Assembly: GCA_023512375.1 (NCBI GenBank)
Contig: JAILZS010000013.1
Location: 1-56,849, forward strand
DNA from: Bacillota bacterium
GTDB taxonomy: Bacteria > Bacillota > Sulfobacillia > JAJZYS01 > JAILZS01
Direction of reading: 5' to 3'
DNA length: 56,849 nt
Made by a program: the position numbers and the translations under genes. The stretch's first letter is position 1. Each line of letters starts with the position of its first letter. This document shows positions 16,406 through 24,683 of this stretch, in pieces. The notes beneath the pieces are model-generated. The model was given only the letters and a program-made list of their open reading frames with translations, searched no databases and had not been told where the DNA came from.

Positions 16406-18119
16406 GCTCGTCGTGCCGCCCCCGCTCCACCACACGACCGTCGTCCAGCACCAGGATGAGATCGGCGGCCCGCACGGTAGACAGGCGGTGGGCGACCACG
16501 AACGCCGTGCGGCCGTGCAAAAGGCGCTCCACCGCCGCCTGCACGAGACGCTCGGTCTCGGTGTCGATGGCGGCGGTGGCCTCGTCCAGGACGAGGATGG
16601 CCGGGTCGGCGAGCAGGGCGCGGGCCAGGGCCAGGAGCTGGCGCTGGCCGAGGGAGAGGCGGCTGCCGCGCTCGCGCACGCGTGTCTCGTAGCCCTCGGG
16701 CAGGGAGAGAATGAACGCGTGCAGCTGGGCAGCCCGCGCCGCCGCCTCCACCTCGGCATCGCTCGCCTCGGGACGGGCGTAGCGGATGTTCTCCCGGAGC
16801 GTGGCGTCGAACACGAAGGTGTCCTGGGGCACCACCGCCACCTGCCGCCGAAGGCTTGCGAGCGTCACCTCGGCGATGTCGACGCCGTCGATGTACACCC
16901 GCCCGGCCGTGGGCTCGTAAAACCGGCTGATGAGGCCGGCGAAGGTGGACTTGCCCGCCCCCGTCGGCCCCACCAGGGCCACCGTGGCGCCCGCCGGCAC
17001 CCACAGGTCCACGTCCCGCAGGACGGGCCGTCCCGGCACGTAGGCGAACGACACCCCCTCCAGGCGCACCTCCCCCCGGATCGGACCGATCGGGCGGGCG
17101 CCGGGGCGGTCGGCCACCCGCGGGCGCTGATCGAGGATCTCGAACACCCGCTCGGCCGAGGCCATGGCCACCAGGAGCTGGTTGGCCACGCCGCTCAACT
17201 GCAGGATGGGCTGCCAGAAGCCGGCCAGGTAGGAGGTGAAGGCGACGACGAGCCCGAGCGAGACGTCGCCCCGCAGGTAGAGAAACGCCCCGTACACGTA
17301 CACGAGCACCGTCCCCACCGTGCCCGTGAGGTCGACGACCATGTCCACGCCCGCGCTCAGGCGCATGGCGTCCAGGTAGCGCCGGCGCACCATGTCCGTG
17401 AGGGTGCGGAAGTGCGCCTCGTTGTGGGCGGCGCGGCCGAAGGCCGTCACCACCCGGGCGCCGATGAGGCTTTCGTTCCATACGGCGTTGAGGATGGCCG
17501 TACCCCGGCGCACCGCCCGCCACCGAACGACCACGCGCCGCCTGAGGCTGGTGGTCAGCCACACCATGAGGGGAAGGACGGCGAACGAGATGAGGGCCAG
17601 GTCGGGCTTGAGGGCGAGCATGACCACGATCGTGCCGAACAGGACGAGCAGGCTGCCGATCGAGTTGAGGACGCCGGAGGACAAAAGCTGGTTGAGGTTG
17701 GCGACGTCGTTCATCACGCGGGTGAGGATCTTCCCCAGGGGCCGGCTGTCGAAAAACTCGAAGCTCAAGCTGGCGATGCGCTCGAACATCCGGGCCCGGA
17801 GGTCGCGGATCACCCCCGTGCCCGTGAGGGCGACGTAGTACGTCTGCAGGCGGAAGGCACCGTACCGTACGAGGGCCACGCCCAGGTACAGGGCGCCGAG
17901 GAGCTCGAGCAGGCCCGGCCGGCGCGGCAGGATGGCGTCGTCGATGGCCGCCCGGGTGATGAGCGGTAGGGCGAGGGACGAGGCCGATCCCACGGCGATC
18001 GCCGCCAAGGCGAAGACGACGCTCCGGCGGTGCGGCGTAAGGAAGGCGAGGAGGCGCCGGCTCATGGCCAGGTCGAACGGGGCTTCGGTGGCCTCCTCGT
18101 CCTCGTCGATGCGCGTCAC
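16302..18119 (-). CDS. ABC exporter half-transporter, consensus-ATPase subunit
   Basis: A 605-residue half-transporter. Six membrane helices (about 30-320) are followed by a nucleotide-binding domain with Walker A GPTGAGKST (384-392), Walker B ILVLDE with catalytic Glu513, the variant signature LSLGQ (488-492) and the H-loop His in VVAHRLST. The acidic N-terminus (RIDEDEEATEAPFD) is unusual. The GTG start overlaps the stop of the partner gene as GTGA, so the two subunits are made in coupled fashion. The normal Walker B but altered signature is the mirror image of the partner. This is what a type IV heterodimeric exporter with one degenerate site shows. The substrate (drug, lipid or peptide) cannot be inferred. 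Confidence 0.93.
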   Translation of the reverse strand: MTRIDEDEEATEAPFDLAMSRRLLAFLTPHRRSVVFALAAIAVGSASSLALPLITRAAIDDAILPRRPGLLELLGALYLGVALVRYGAFRLQTYYVALTGTGVIRDLRARMFERIASLSFEFFDSRPLGKILTRVMNDVANLNQLLSSGVLNSIGSLLVLFGTIVVMLALKPDLALISFAVLPLMVWLTTSLRRRVVVRWRAVRRGTAILNAVWNESLIGARVVTAFGRAAHNEAHFRTLTDMVRRRYLDAMRLSAGVDMVVDLTGTVGTVLVYVYGAFLYLRGDVSLGLVVAFTSYLAGFWQPILQLSGVANQLLVAMASAERVFEILDQRPRVADRPGARPIGPIRGEVRLEGVSFAYVPGRPVLRDVDLWVPAGATVALVGPTGAGKSTFAGLISRFYEPTAGRVYIDGVDIAEVTLASLRRQVAVVPQDTFVFDATLRENIRYARPEASDAEVEAAARAAQLHAFILSLPEGYETRVRERGSRLSLGQRQLLALARALLADPAILVLDEATAAIDTETERLVQAAVERLLHGRTAFVVAHRLSTVRAADLILVLDDGRVVERGRHDELMAAGGLYRRLLAAQAEMERDGGLFVAHRPAPAR

Positions 18120-19978
18120 GGCGCCGATCTCCCCCCCTTCGCCCAGGCCATGGCCTGGTGTTCGAACATCGCCCGGTAGGGGGGGCAGCCGACCCACAGT
18201 TCCTCGTGTCTCCCCCGGCCGACGACGCGTCCGCGGTCGAGGAACAGGATGAGATCCGCGCCGCGCACGGTGGACAGGCGGTGGGCTACGACGATCGTCG
18301 TGCGTTCCCTCAGCCAGGGGCCGATGGCGCGCTGGATGGCGTGCTCGGTCTCGAGGTCCACCGACGACCAGGCGTCGTCCAGGACCAGCACCTCCGGTTG
18401 CGCGAGGTAGGCGCGGGCAAGGGCGATGCGCTGGCGTTGGCCGCCCGAAAGCCCGATGCCCCGCTCCCCCACCAGCGTGTCGTACCCCTTGGGCAGGCGG
18501 CGGATGAAGGCGTCGGCCTGGGCCACTCGCGCCGCCTCCTCGATCTCCTCGCGTCCGGCGTCCGGCCGGGCGTAGGCGATGTTCTCCGCCACCGTGGCCG
18601 AGAACAGGAAGGGCTCCTGCAGGACGTAGGCGACGCTTCGCCTGAGGTCGGCGAGGGCCAGGTCGCGCACGTCCACGCCATCCAACAGGACGCGCCCCCG
18701 CTCCACGTCGTACAGGCGCCCCACGAGGGAGACCAGGGTGCTCTTGCCGCTCCCGGTGGCGCCCACCACGGCGAGGGAGGAGCGGGCCGGGAGGCGGAAG
18801 TCGACGTCGACCAGCACCGGCTCGCCGTCCCCGTAGGCGAAGCCCACATGTTCGAACCGCACCTCGCCCTCCCGGCGCGGCCGCGCCACCGGCCGCGCCG
18901 GCTCGGCGAGCGCCGGCCTTAGGGCCATGAGGGCGCGCAGACGGCCGCCGGCCGTTACGGCCTGCTCCACGAGGTTGAGGTTGGGGCCCAGGGCGCGAAG
19001 GGGCTGGACGAGCAACAACACGTCGCCGGCTGCGGCCACCAGCCGGCCCAGGGGCACCTGGCCGTGGATCACCTGCAGCCCCCCCACAACCAAGACGACG
19101 GCGCCGTACACGCCGCCGGACAGGTCCATGAGGGGGAAGTAGCGCGCCCACAATCGCTCCGCCCGCACGTTCGCGTCGCGATAGGCGTCGTTGGCGAGGG
19201 AGAAGCGCCGTCCCTCCGCCTCCTCCTGGGCGAAGGCCTTCATCACCCGCACGCCGGACAGCGCCTCCTGCAGGCGCGTCGACATGGCGCTGTAGCGGCG
19301 GCGGATGTCCCGGAAGGCAGGTCGCACCTGGCGGTGGAAGGCGACGGAGAGAACGGCCAGGGCGGGGAACAACAGGAGCAGCACGAGGCCGAGGAGGCGA
19401 TCGGCCGTGAGGACGGCGGCGAAGACGAACAGGAGGGTGAAGACGGTGGCGGCCCCCTGGGTGAAGATGTTCGCGTAGAAGCGGTTCACCCACTCCGTGT
19501 CCCCCGTCACCCGGCTCATAAGCTGGCCCGTGGGCATGCGATCGTAATCGGCGAAGGCCATGCCCGTGAGGTGATGGTAGAGGGCGTCGCGCAGGCGGAC
19601 GAGGACGCCCTGGCCGAAGCGCTCGCTCAGGTAGGCCTGGGCGAAGGCGGCGGTTCCGCGGACGAGCGACGCCGCCAGGGCGAGGGCCACGATCCCCACC
19701 AGGGGGGCGAGGGTGCGGCGCTGGAGGACGTCGGTCACCAGCCGCCCCGCGAGGTACGGCGGCACGAGAGCGAGGGCGGAGGCGGCGACGGCGCCCGCCA
19801 CGGCCAGGGCGGCGTCGCCCCACAGACCGCGGGCGAACCCGTTCGCCCAGCGCAGCACCTCTCCGGCCGGGGCGTTCTCCCCCGGCGCGAGGACGTCCTC
19901 GTGCCCGCCGGGCGCCCCCGCCCGGTCCGCTTCCGCGCGCCGGGGCGATCGCGCCTCGGCCGTCCGGCGCTCCGCCAT
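18116..19978 (-). CDS. ABC exporter half-transporter, degenerate-site subunit
   Basis: A 620-residue half-transporter with a ~40-residue hydrophilic N-terminus and six membrane helices (about 55-340). Its ATPase domain has Walker A GATGSGKST (406-414), canonical signature LSGGQ (510-514) and H-loop His566. Walker B ends LVLDDAWSSVD, so Asp535 replaces the catalytic Glu. This Asp is typical of the degenerate-site half in heterodimeric exporters such as TM287/288 or BmrCD. ATG start with GGGAGG seven bases upstream. It is the first gene of the two-gene operon and is divergent from the MscS-type gene. Confidence 0.93.
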   Translation of the reverse strand: MAERRTAEARSPRRAEADRAGAPGGHEDVLAPGENAPAGEVLRWANGFARGLWGDAALAVAGAVAASALALVPPYLAGRLVTDVLQRRTLAPLVGIVALALAASLVRGTAAFAQAYLSERFGQGVLVRLRDALYHHLTGMAFADYDRMPTGQLMSRVTGDTEWVNRFYANIFTQGAATVFTLLFVFAAVLTADRLLGLVLLLLFPALAVLSVAFHRQVRPAFRDIRRRYSAMSTRLQEALSGVRVMKAFAQEEAEGRRFSLANDAYRDANVRAERLWARYFPLMDLSGGVYGAVVLVVGGLQVIHGQVPLGRLVAAAGDVLLLVQPLRALGPNLNLVEQAVTAGGRLRALMALRPALAEPARPVARPRREGEVRFEHVGFAYGDGEPVLVDVDFRLPARSSLAVVGATGSGKSTLVSLVGRLYDVERGRVLLDGVDVRDLALADLRRSVAYVLQEPFLFSATVAENIAYARPDAGREEIEEAARVAQADAFIRRLPKGYDTLVGERGIGLSGGQRQRIALARAYLAQPEVLVLDDAWSSVDLETEHAIQRAIGPWLRERTTIVVAHRLSTVRGADLILFLDRGRVVGRGRHEELWVGCPPYRAMFEHQAMAWAKGGRSAP

Positions 19979-20003
19979 GACCTCGCCTCCCCTCCCGGTG
20001 CGG

Positions 20004-20033
20004 TTGACCCGGGCGCACCGCCCTCCCTAGACT
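20004..20033 (+). promoter_or_regulatory. Sigma-A promoter of the MscS-GH2 unit
   Basis: TTGACC (20004-20009) and TAGACT (20028-20033) are 18 bases apart; transcription should start near 20040. The ribosome site GGGGGGGA and the GTG start of the MscS-type gene follow within 30 bases. Promoter and ABC operon share the short divergent region 19979-20066. Confidence 0.65.
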
Positions 20034-20066
20034 CGGGGGGAAACGGCCGGCCGGGGGGGACGCGAC

Positions 20067-20906
20067 GTGGCGGAGGACGCGTTAGGCCACCGTCCTTCCC
20101 CGGGTTCGGTGTGGCGCACCCTCGCCCTCGTCGTCGCCGCCCTCGTGCTCGCGGACCTGGCGGCGAGTTGGGCGGCAGACGCCGTCCCCCTCCTCGGGCT
20201 GGGCGCGGCTTCGCCCCTCGTCCACGCCGTCCTCGCCGCGGCCTGGCTGGGAGCGGGCGCCCTCCTCGTGGAGCGCGGCCGCCGCCGTCTGCGCCTGGAG
20301 CGAGACACCCGCCCGGCCGGCGAACGGCGGCCGTGGAACCTCGCCCTCAACGTGTTCGCGGCCCTCGGGTACGCCTACCTTCTGCTCGCCGCGCTCGCCC
20401 TCCTCCGCGTCGATCTGCGCGGCATCCTCGTGGGCGGGGCGGTCACCGGCATCGTCCTGGGCGTGGCCGCCCAGAGCGCCCTCGGCAACATGTTCGGCGG
20501 CATGCTCGTCCTCCTCCTCCACCCGTACGGCGTGGGCGACCGCATCATGGTGCGCAGCGCCGCCTTCGGCGGCGCGGAGTACGCCGGCACGGTGCGCGAG
20601 GTGACGCTGTTCTACACCGTCCTCGAGGCGGCCGCCGGGCGGCTGGTGATCCCCAACGCGCTGGCGGTGGCCTCCGTCGTGCGGGTGGAGGGGGACGACG
20701 CGGCGGAAAGCGTCCTCGTCCCCGTCCCGTACCGTGTGCCGGTGGAGCGCCTGCGCGCCGCCCTGCGCGAGGCCGGCCTGCCCGACGAGGTGCGGGTGGA
20801 GCTCTTCGGCCCCGACGGCTACAGCGCCCGCCTCCGCCTGCCCGCGGTGGGTGGGGCGGCCGCCCTGGTGGGCGTCCTCTCCCGCCTCGGCCAGGGCCCG
20901 CCGTGA
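20067..20906 (+). CDS. MscS-family small-conductance mechanosensitive channel
   Basis: A 279-residue membrane protein. Three or four helices lie at about 15-145. The pore-lining helix and beta-domain entrance match MscS closely: GAVTGIVLGVAAQSALGN, then GGMLVLLLHPYGVGDRI, GTVREVTLFYT and RLVIPNALA. Such channels open on membrane tension and release solutes during hypo-osmotic shock. The C-terminal vestibule is shortened compared with E. coli MscS. GTG start with a G-rich ribosome site six bases upstream. The stop codon overlaps the start of the glycoside hydrolase gene (GTGA), an odd functional pairing. Confidence 0.9.
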   Translation: MAEDALGHRPSPGSVWRTLALVVAALVLADLAASWAADAVPLLGLGAASPLVHAVLAAAWLGAGALLVERGRRRLRLERDTRPAGERRPWNLALNVFAALGYAYLLLAALALLRVDLRGILVGGAVTGIVLGVAAQSALGNMFGGMLVLLLHPYGVGDRIMVRSAAFGGAEYAGTVREVTLFYTVLEAAAGRLVIPNALAVASVVRVEGDDAAESVLVPVPYRVPVERLRAALREAGLPDEVRVELFGPDGYSARLRLPAVGGAAALVGVLSRLGQGPP

Positions 20907-23074
20907 GGCGCCCGCGCCCGCCCCTGGCCCCGCGCCGCCGCCTCTTGGCCGGGCCCTGGAGCCTCTTCCCGCGCGGGCAGCCCGAGCGCGCGCAAGACGT
21001 GCGCCTTCCCTGCCAGTGGCAGACGGTGGACGCGTTCGCGCGCGAGCTCGGCCCCTTCGTCTACCGCCTGCGCTTTCGCCCCCCGCCCTGGCGCCGCGTC
21101 CGCCTGGTGTGCGGCGGCGCGTTCACGGACAGCCTCTGGCGCCTGAACGGCCGCCTGCTCGGGCACCACCGCGGGGCTGTCGGCCCCGTCCGCTTCGACC
21201 TGGGCCCCTACCTGAGACCCGGGGAGAACGCCCTCGAGGTGGAGGTCGCCTCTCCACCGGCTGCCGACGCCGCCCCGGTGCCGATCGGAGTGTTCGGTCG
21301 CTGGGACTGCCTTCCTCCCCATGTCTCCCCGGGAGGCATCTGGCGCCCCGTCCACCTGGAGGCGGCGGCGCCGGCGGACATCGCCTCCCTCTGGCTCACG
21401 ACCGAACGCATCGGCGGGCGGGAGGCGCGCGTGCGCGTGCACGTACGAGCCGAGGCGGAGCGCGCGGGCCGCCACCGGCTCGCCCTCCGGCTCGTGCCCC
21501 CGGGGCGGCGCCGGGCGGTGCGCGCCCGCCTCACCCTCGACCTGCCGGCGGGCCGAAGCGTCCTCGACCTCCCCCTGACCGTGCCCGCACCCCTCGTCTG
21601 GGAGCCGTGGTCGCGCACCGGGCGCCCGCGCGCCCACCTCTACACCCTGTCGGCAGCGCTCACCGCGCCCGGAGGCGGGACGGCGCGCCGGGCGGCAAGG
21701 GTCGGCCTGCGCACGGTGGCGGTGGACGGCCGCGGCCGTCTGTGCGTGAACGGCCGCCCGCTGTTCGTCAAGGGCTGGAACTACGGCCCCTCCTCCGCCC
21801 ATCTGGCGCAGTCGGGCCCCGCCCTGTGCCGCACCGACGTGGAGGGCGCCCGCGCCCTGGGCCTGAACGCCCTGCGCGTGCACGCCCACCTCGACCACCC
21901 GGCCCTCTACGCCGCCGCCGACCGGGCCGGCATGCTCCTCTTTCAGGACGGACCCTTGCAGTGGACCTACCCCGCGGCCGTCTTCCCCGACGCGGCGGTG
22001 GAGCTCTCGGCCCTCCTGGAGCGCCTGGCGCCCCACCCCTCGGTCGTGTGGCTCTGGGCCCACAACGAACCGGTGGACGTCACCGGGGCGGGCGCCGGCC
22101 GGGGCGGGCCCCTCGCGCGCCTGCGCAGCCTCGCCTCCACCCTGGTGTGGAGCGACAACCGTGACGTGTGGGACCGGGCGCTGGTGGCCGCCCTGCCCCG
22201 CGGGCCCGACGGCCGGCATCCGGGGGGCGTCCACGTCGCCCGGCACTCCGGCGTCGTCGCCCGCCGCCGGGGCGAGGACAGCCACCTCTACATGGGCTGG
22301 TACCCGGAGTTCGGCCCCCTGGCGGCTCTCGACCTCCTCCTCGCCCTCGCGCCCGGCTTGGCACGGTGGGTGACCGAGTTCGGCGCCCAGAGCGTACCCG
22401 TACCGGAGAGCGCCCGCCGCTTCATGCCCGACCGCCCGACGGACGCCGACTGGCGGCGGCTGGCGGCGGAGCACATGGCCCAGCCCGAGCTCCTCGAGCG
22501 GCGCGTCGGCATCGCCGGGCTCGACCTCGCCCTGCTGGCGGAACGCACGCAGGCCTACCAGGCGGCCCTGCACGGCGCCTTCATCGACCGCTTGCGCAGC
22601 CGCATGGGCCGCCCTACGGCGGGATTCTTCGGCTTCCTGTGGGCGGACGCCGCCCCCGGCGTGACCTGGGCCGTTCTCGACGCCTGGCGCCAGCCCAAGC
22701 TCGCCCATCACGCCCTGGCCGACCAGCTCCGGCCCCTGGCCGCCGTCGCCCTCCTGCCCCTCAGCGCCCCCTGGCCGCGGCGCACCTACCGGGTGCCCGT
22801 CGTGGTGGTCAACGACACCGGCTGGCGGACGCGGGTGGCCGTGCGCGCCCGCATCGCCGACCGGCCGCTTGGGGCCTGGGCGCGCGAGGTCGACGCCGAG
22901 GCAGCCCTCACCGTCGCCGCCCCCGCGGTGCCCGGCCATGCCCTGTGGCGGGAGGGGGCGCTCCACGTCGACTGGCAGGTCGAGCCCCTGGCGGGCGAGG
23001 GCCCGCCGCCCGCCGACGGGGAGCGCGTCTACGCCCTCCCCTCCCCCTTGTGGCGCCGGCGGCCCCCGCCCTGA
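20903..23074 (+). CDS. Glycoside hydrolase family 2 (beta-mannosidase/beta-galactosidase-like)
   Basis: A 723-residue cytoplasmic glycosidase. The order is the GH2 one: sugar-binding jelly-roll (about 20-155, with FTDSLWRLNGRLLG), immunoglobulin-like domain (about 160-275) and TIM barrel from about 280 (GRPLFVKGWNYGP). The acid/base is Glu389 in WLWAHNEP and the nucleophile Glu492 in VTEFGAQS, both in the expected retaining arrangement. TEFGAQS resembles beta-mannosidases more than LacZ, but the substrate is uncertain. No signal peptide. The GTG start overlaps the MscS stop codon, so translation is coupled. The amidohydrolase follows after 58 bases. Confidence 0.88.
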   Translation: MRRPRPPLAPRRRLLAGPWSLFPRGQPERAQDVRLPCQWQTVDAFARELGPFVYRLRFRPPPWRRVRLVCGGAFTDSLWRLNGRLLGHHRGAVGPVRFDLGPYLRPGENALEVEVASPPAADAAPVPIGVFGRWDCLPPHVSPGGIWRPVHLEAAAPADIASLWLTTERIGGREARVRVHVRAEAERAGRHRLALRLVPPGRRRAVRARLTLDLPAGRSVLDLPLTVPAPLVWEPWSRTGRPRAHLYTLSAALTAPGGGTARRAARVGLRTVAVDGRGRLCVNGRPLFVKGWNYGPSSAHLAQSGPALCRTDVEGARALGLNALRVHAHLDHPALYAAADRAGMLLFQDGPLQWTYPAAVFPDAAVELSALLERLAPHPSVVWLWAHNEPVDVTGAGAGRGGPLARLRSLASTLVWSDNRDVWDRALVAALPRGPDGRHPGGVHVARHSGVVARRRGEDSHLYMGWYPEFGPLAALDLLLALAPGLARWVTEFGAQSVPVPESARRFMPDRPTDADWRRLAAEHMAQPELLERRVGIAGLDLALLAERTQAYQAALHGAFIDRLRSRMGRPTAGFFGFLWADAAPGVTWAVLDAWRQPKLAHHALADQLRPLAAVALLPLSAPWPRRTYRVPVVVVNDTGWRTRVAVRARIADRPLGAWAREVDAEAALTVAAPAVPGHALWREGALHVDWQVEPLAGEGPPPADGERVYALPSPLWRRRPPP

Positions 23075-23132
23075 GGCGGGAGGCGCAGGTGGGCGAAGGC
23101 GGGCGGCGAAGGTGCGATCGGGAGGTGGCGGC

Positions 23133-24386
23133 GTGGAGATCCGCGGCATCCGGGTGTGGGACGGCGAGCGCGATCGGGGCGTGGCCGCGGTGCGGTGGCG
23201 GGGCGACCGCATCGAGGACGTGGCGGCGTGGGACGAGGATCGCCATCCGGGCCTTTCCCTCATCCCCGGCCTCATCGACACCCACGTCCACCTGGTGAGT
23301 TACGCCGGCCCCGACGCGGTCGACTACCTGACGTGGCCGCTGGTGACGCCGCAGGTGGAGCAGGTGCTGCACGGCGTGGCCCACGCCCTGCGCGCCTTGC
23401 GGGTGGGCGTCACGACGGTGCGCGACCTGGCGGCCGACCGCTCGCAGGTGGCGATTCGCCACGCCTTCGACCAGGGGGTGCTCCTGGGCCCGCGCGTGGT
23501 GGCGCACGGACTGGTGGGCATGACCGCCGGCCACGGCGACCTGTTCACGCCCCCCGACGTCATCGACCGTCCGCCCACCGCGGACGGGCCCGACGCCTGC
23601 CGGCGCCTGGTGCGGGAGTACGCCCGCATGGGCGCCGACGGGATCAAGGTCACCACCAGCGGCGGGGTTCTCTCGGCCGGGGATCGAAACGAGTGGCGCA
23701 ACTACACCCGGGCCGAGCTCGAGGCCATCGTGGACGAGGCCCACGCCCTCGCCATGCCGGTGGCGGCGCACGCCCACACCCGGGCGGGCATCCAAGCCGC
23801 CCTGGACGTCGGCGTCGACAGCCTCGAGCACGCCACCCAGATCACCCCTGCCCAGGCGCGCGAGGCGGCCCGGCGGGGGGTCACCGTCGCCCCGACCCTG
23901 CTCATCCTGGAGCGCATCGCGCGCGGCGACACGGCCGTACCCGAGGCCAGCCGCGCCAAAGCGCAGGCCCTGTTCGCCGCCCGCGGCGAGGCGCTTCGAC
24001 GCGCGGCGGCGGAAGGGGTGGAGTTCGTTCTGGGGACGGACGCGAGCGGCCGACACATGCCCTTCGGCATGCAACTCGACGAGGTGCGCGCCATGGCGCG
24101 CGACCTCGACCTGGGCGACGAAGGAGCCCTCGTCGCCGCCACCAGCCGGGCGGCGCGGGCGGTGGGCATGGCCGACCGCGTGGGGCGCGTCGCCTCCGGA
24201 TTTCATCCCGACTTCGTGGTCGTGCGCGGGCGGCCGTGGCAGCGCATCGAGGACCTCACGCCGGCCAACGTGGTTGCCGTGGTGGCGCGAGGGCAGGTGG
24301 TCGTCGGGCGTGTGGCGGATGACGGCACCGTCGTCGCGGGCGATCCCCCCGAAGCCGCGCCCGCGACCCTGGGGATGTGGACGTAG
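23133..24386 (+). CDS. Metal-dependent amidohydrolase (imidazolonepropionase-like)
   Basis: A 417-residue member of the amidohydrolase superfamily, which hydrolyses C-N bonds in cyclic amides, dipeptides and related substrates. The two-metal set is complete: His51 and His53 (IDTHVH), candidate carboxylated Lys172 (GIKVTTSGG), His213/215 region (AAHAHT), His233 (SLEHAT) and Asp303 (GTDAS). It ends with the usual beta-sandwich part (ADRVGRVASGFHPDFVVV). This is the pattern of prolidase/imidazolonepropionase-related enzymes. GTG 23133 has GGAGGT six bases upstream. It probably belongs to the MscS-GH2 unit. The substrate is unknown. Confidence 0.85.
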   Translation: MEIRGIRVWDGERDRGVAAVRWRGDRIEDVAAWDEDRHPGLSLIPGLIDTHVHLVSYAGPDAVDYLTWPLVTPQVEQVLHGVAHALRALRVGVTTVRDLAADRSQVAIRHAFDQGVLLGPRVVAHGLVGMTAGHGDLFTPPDVIDRPPTADGPDACRRLVREYARMGADGIKVTTSGGVLSAGDRNEWRNYTRAELEAIVDEAHALAMPVAAHAHTRAGIQAALDVGVDSLEHATQITPAQAREAARRGVTVAPTLLILERIARGDTAVPEASRAKAQALFAARGEALRRAAAEGVEFVLGTDASGRHMPFGMQLDEVRAMARDLDLGDEGALVAATSRAARAVGMADRVGRVASGFHPDFVVVRGRPWQRIEDLTPANVVAVVARGQVVVGRVADDGTVVAGDPPEAAPATLGMWT

Positions 24387-24683
24387 GGTAGGAGGCGGCG
24401 GCGGACGCGCGCCCGGGCATCGGCACGGGAAGCGCCCGGCGCACCGACGCCGCCGGCAGGGCCTCGATGGCGCCGGCGACACCGCAGCCGCAAGCCGGCC
24501 GCCGCCCGACCGACCGACAACCTCCCCGTCCATGCAGGATCGGCGGTTGCCGGCGCCGAAACACGCGCGGTCCGGCGGCCGCCGGCCTCGTCCTTGCCCC
24601 GCCCCCTCGCACCGCCGTCGCCACCTGCCCGCGCCGGCCCGCTGGTATGCCATGCGGCCCTCCGGGCCGGAAGGGGTGGCAGC
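24387..24683. other. 297-base intergenic region upstream of the sugar transporter operon
   Basis: No convincing gene, RNA or strong promoter was found. There is a short GACC tandem (about 24508-24519). A weak extended -10-like element (TGG-TATGCC, around 24643-24651) lies before the binding-protein gene. Any operator for sugar regulation should lie here, but no LacI/CcpA-type palindrome was recognised. Confidence 0.4.

Noticed and set aside
15771-17969. A 732-codon rightward frame across the ABC exporter genes
   Set aside because: It runs opposite an unmistakable ABC transporter (Walker A/B, signature) and its product is His/Arg-rich without motifs.
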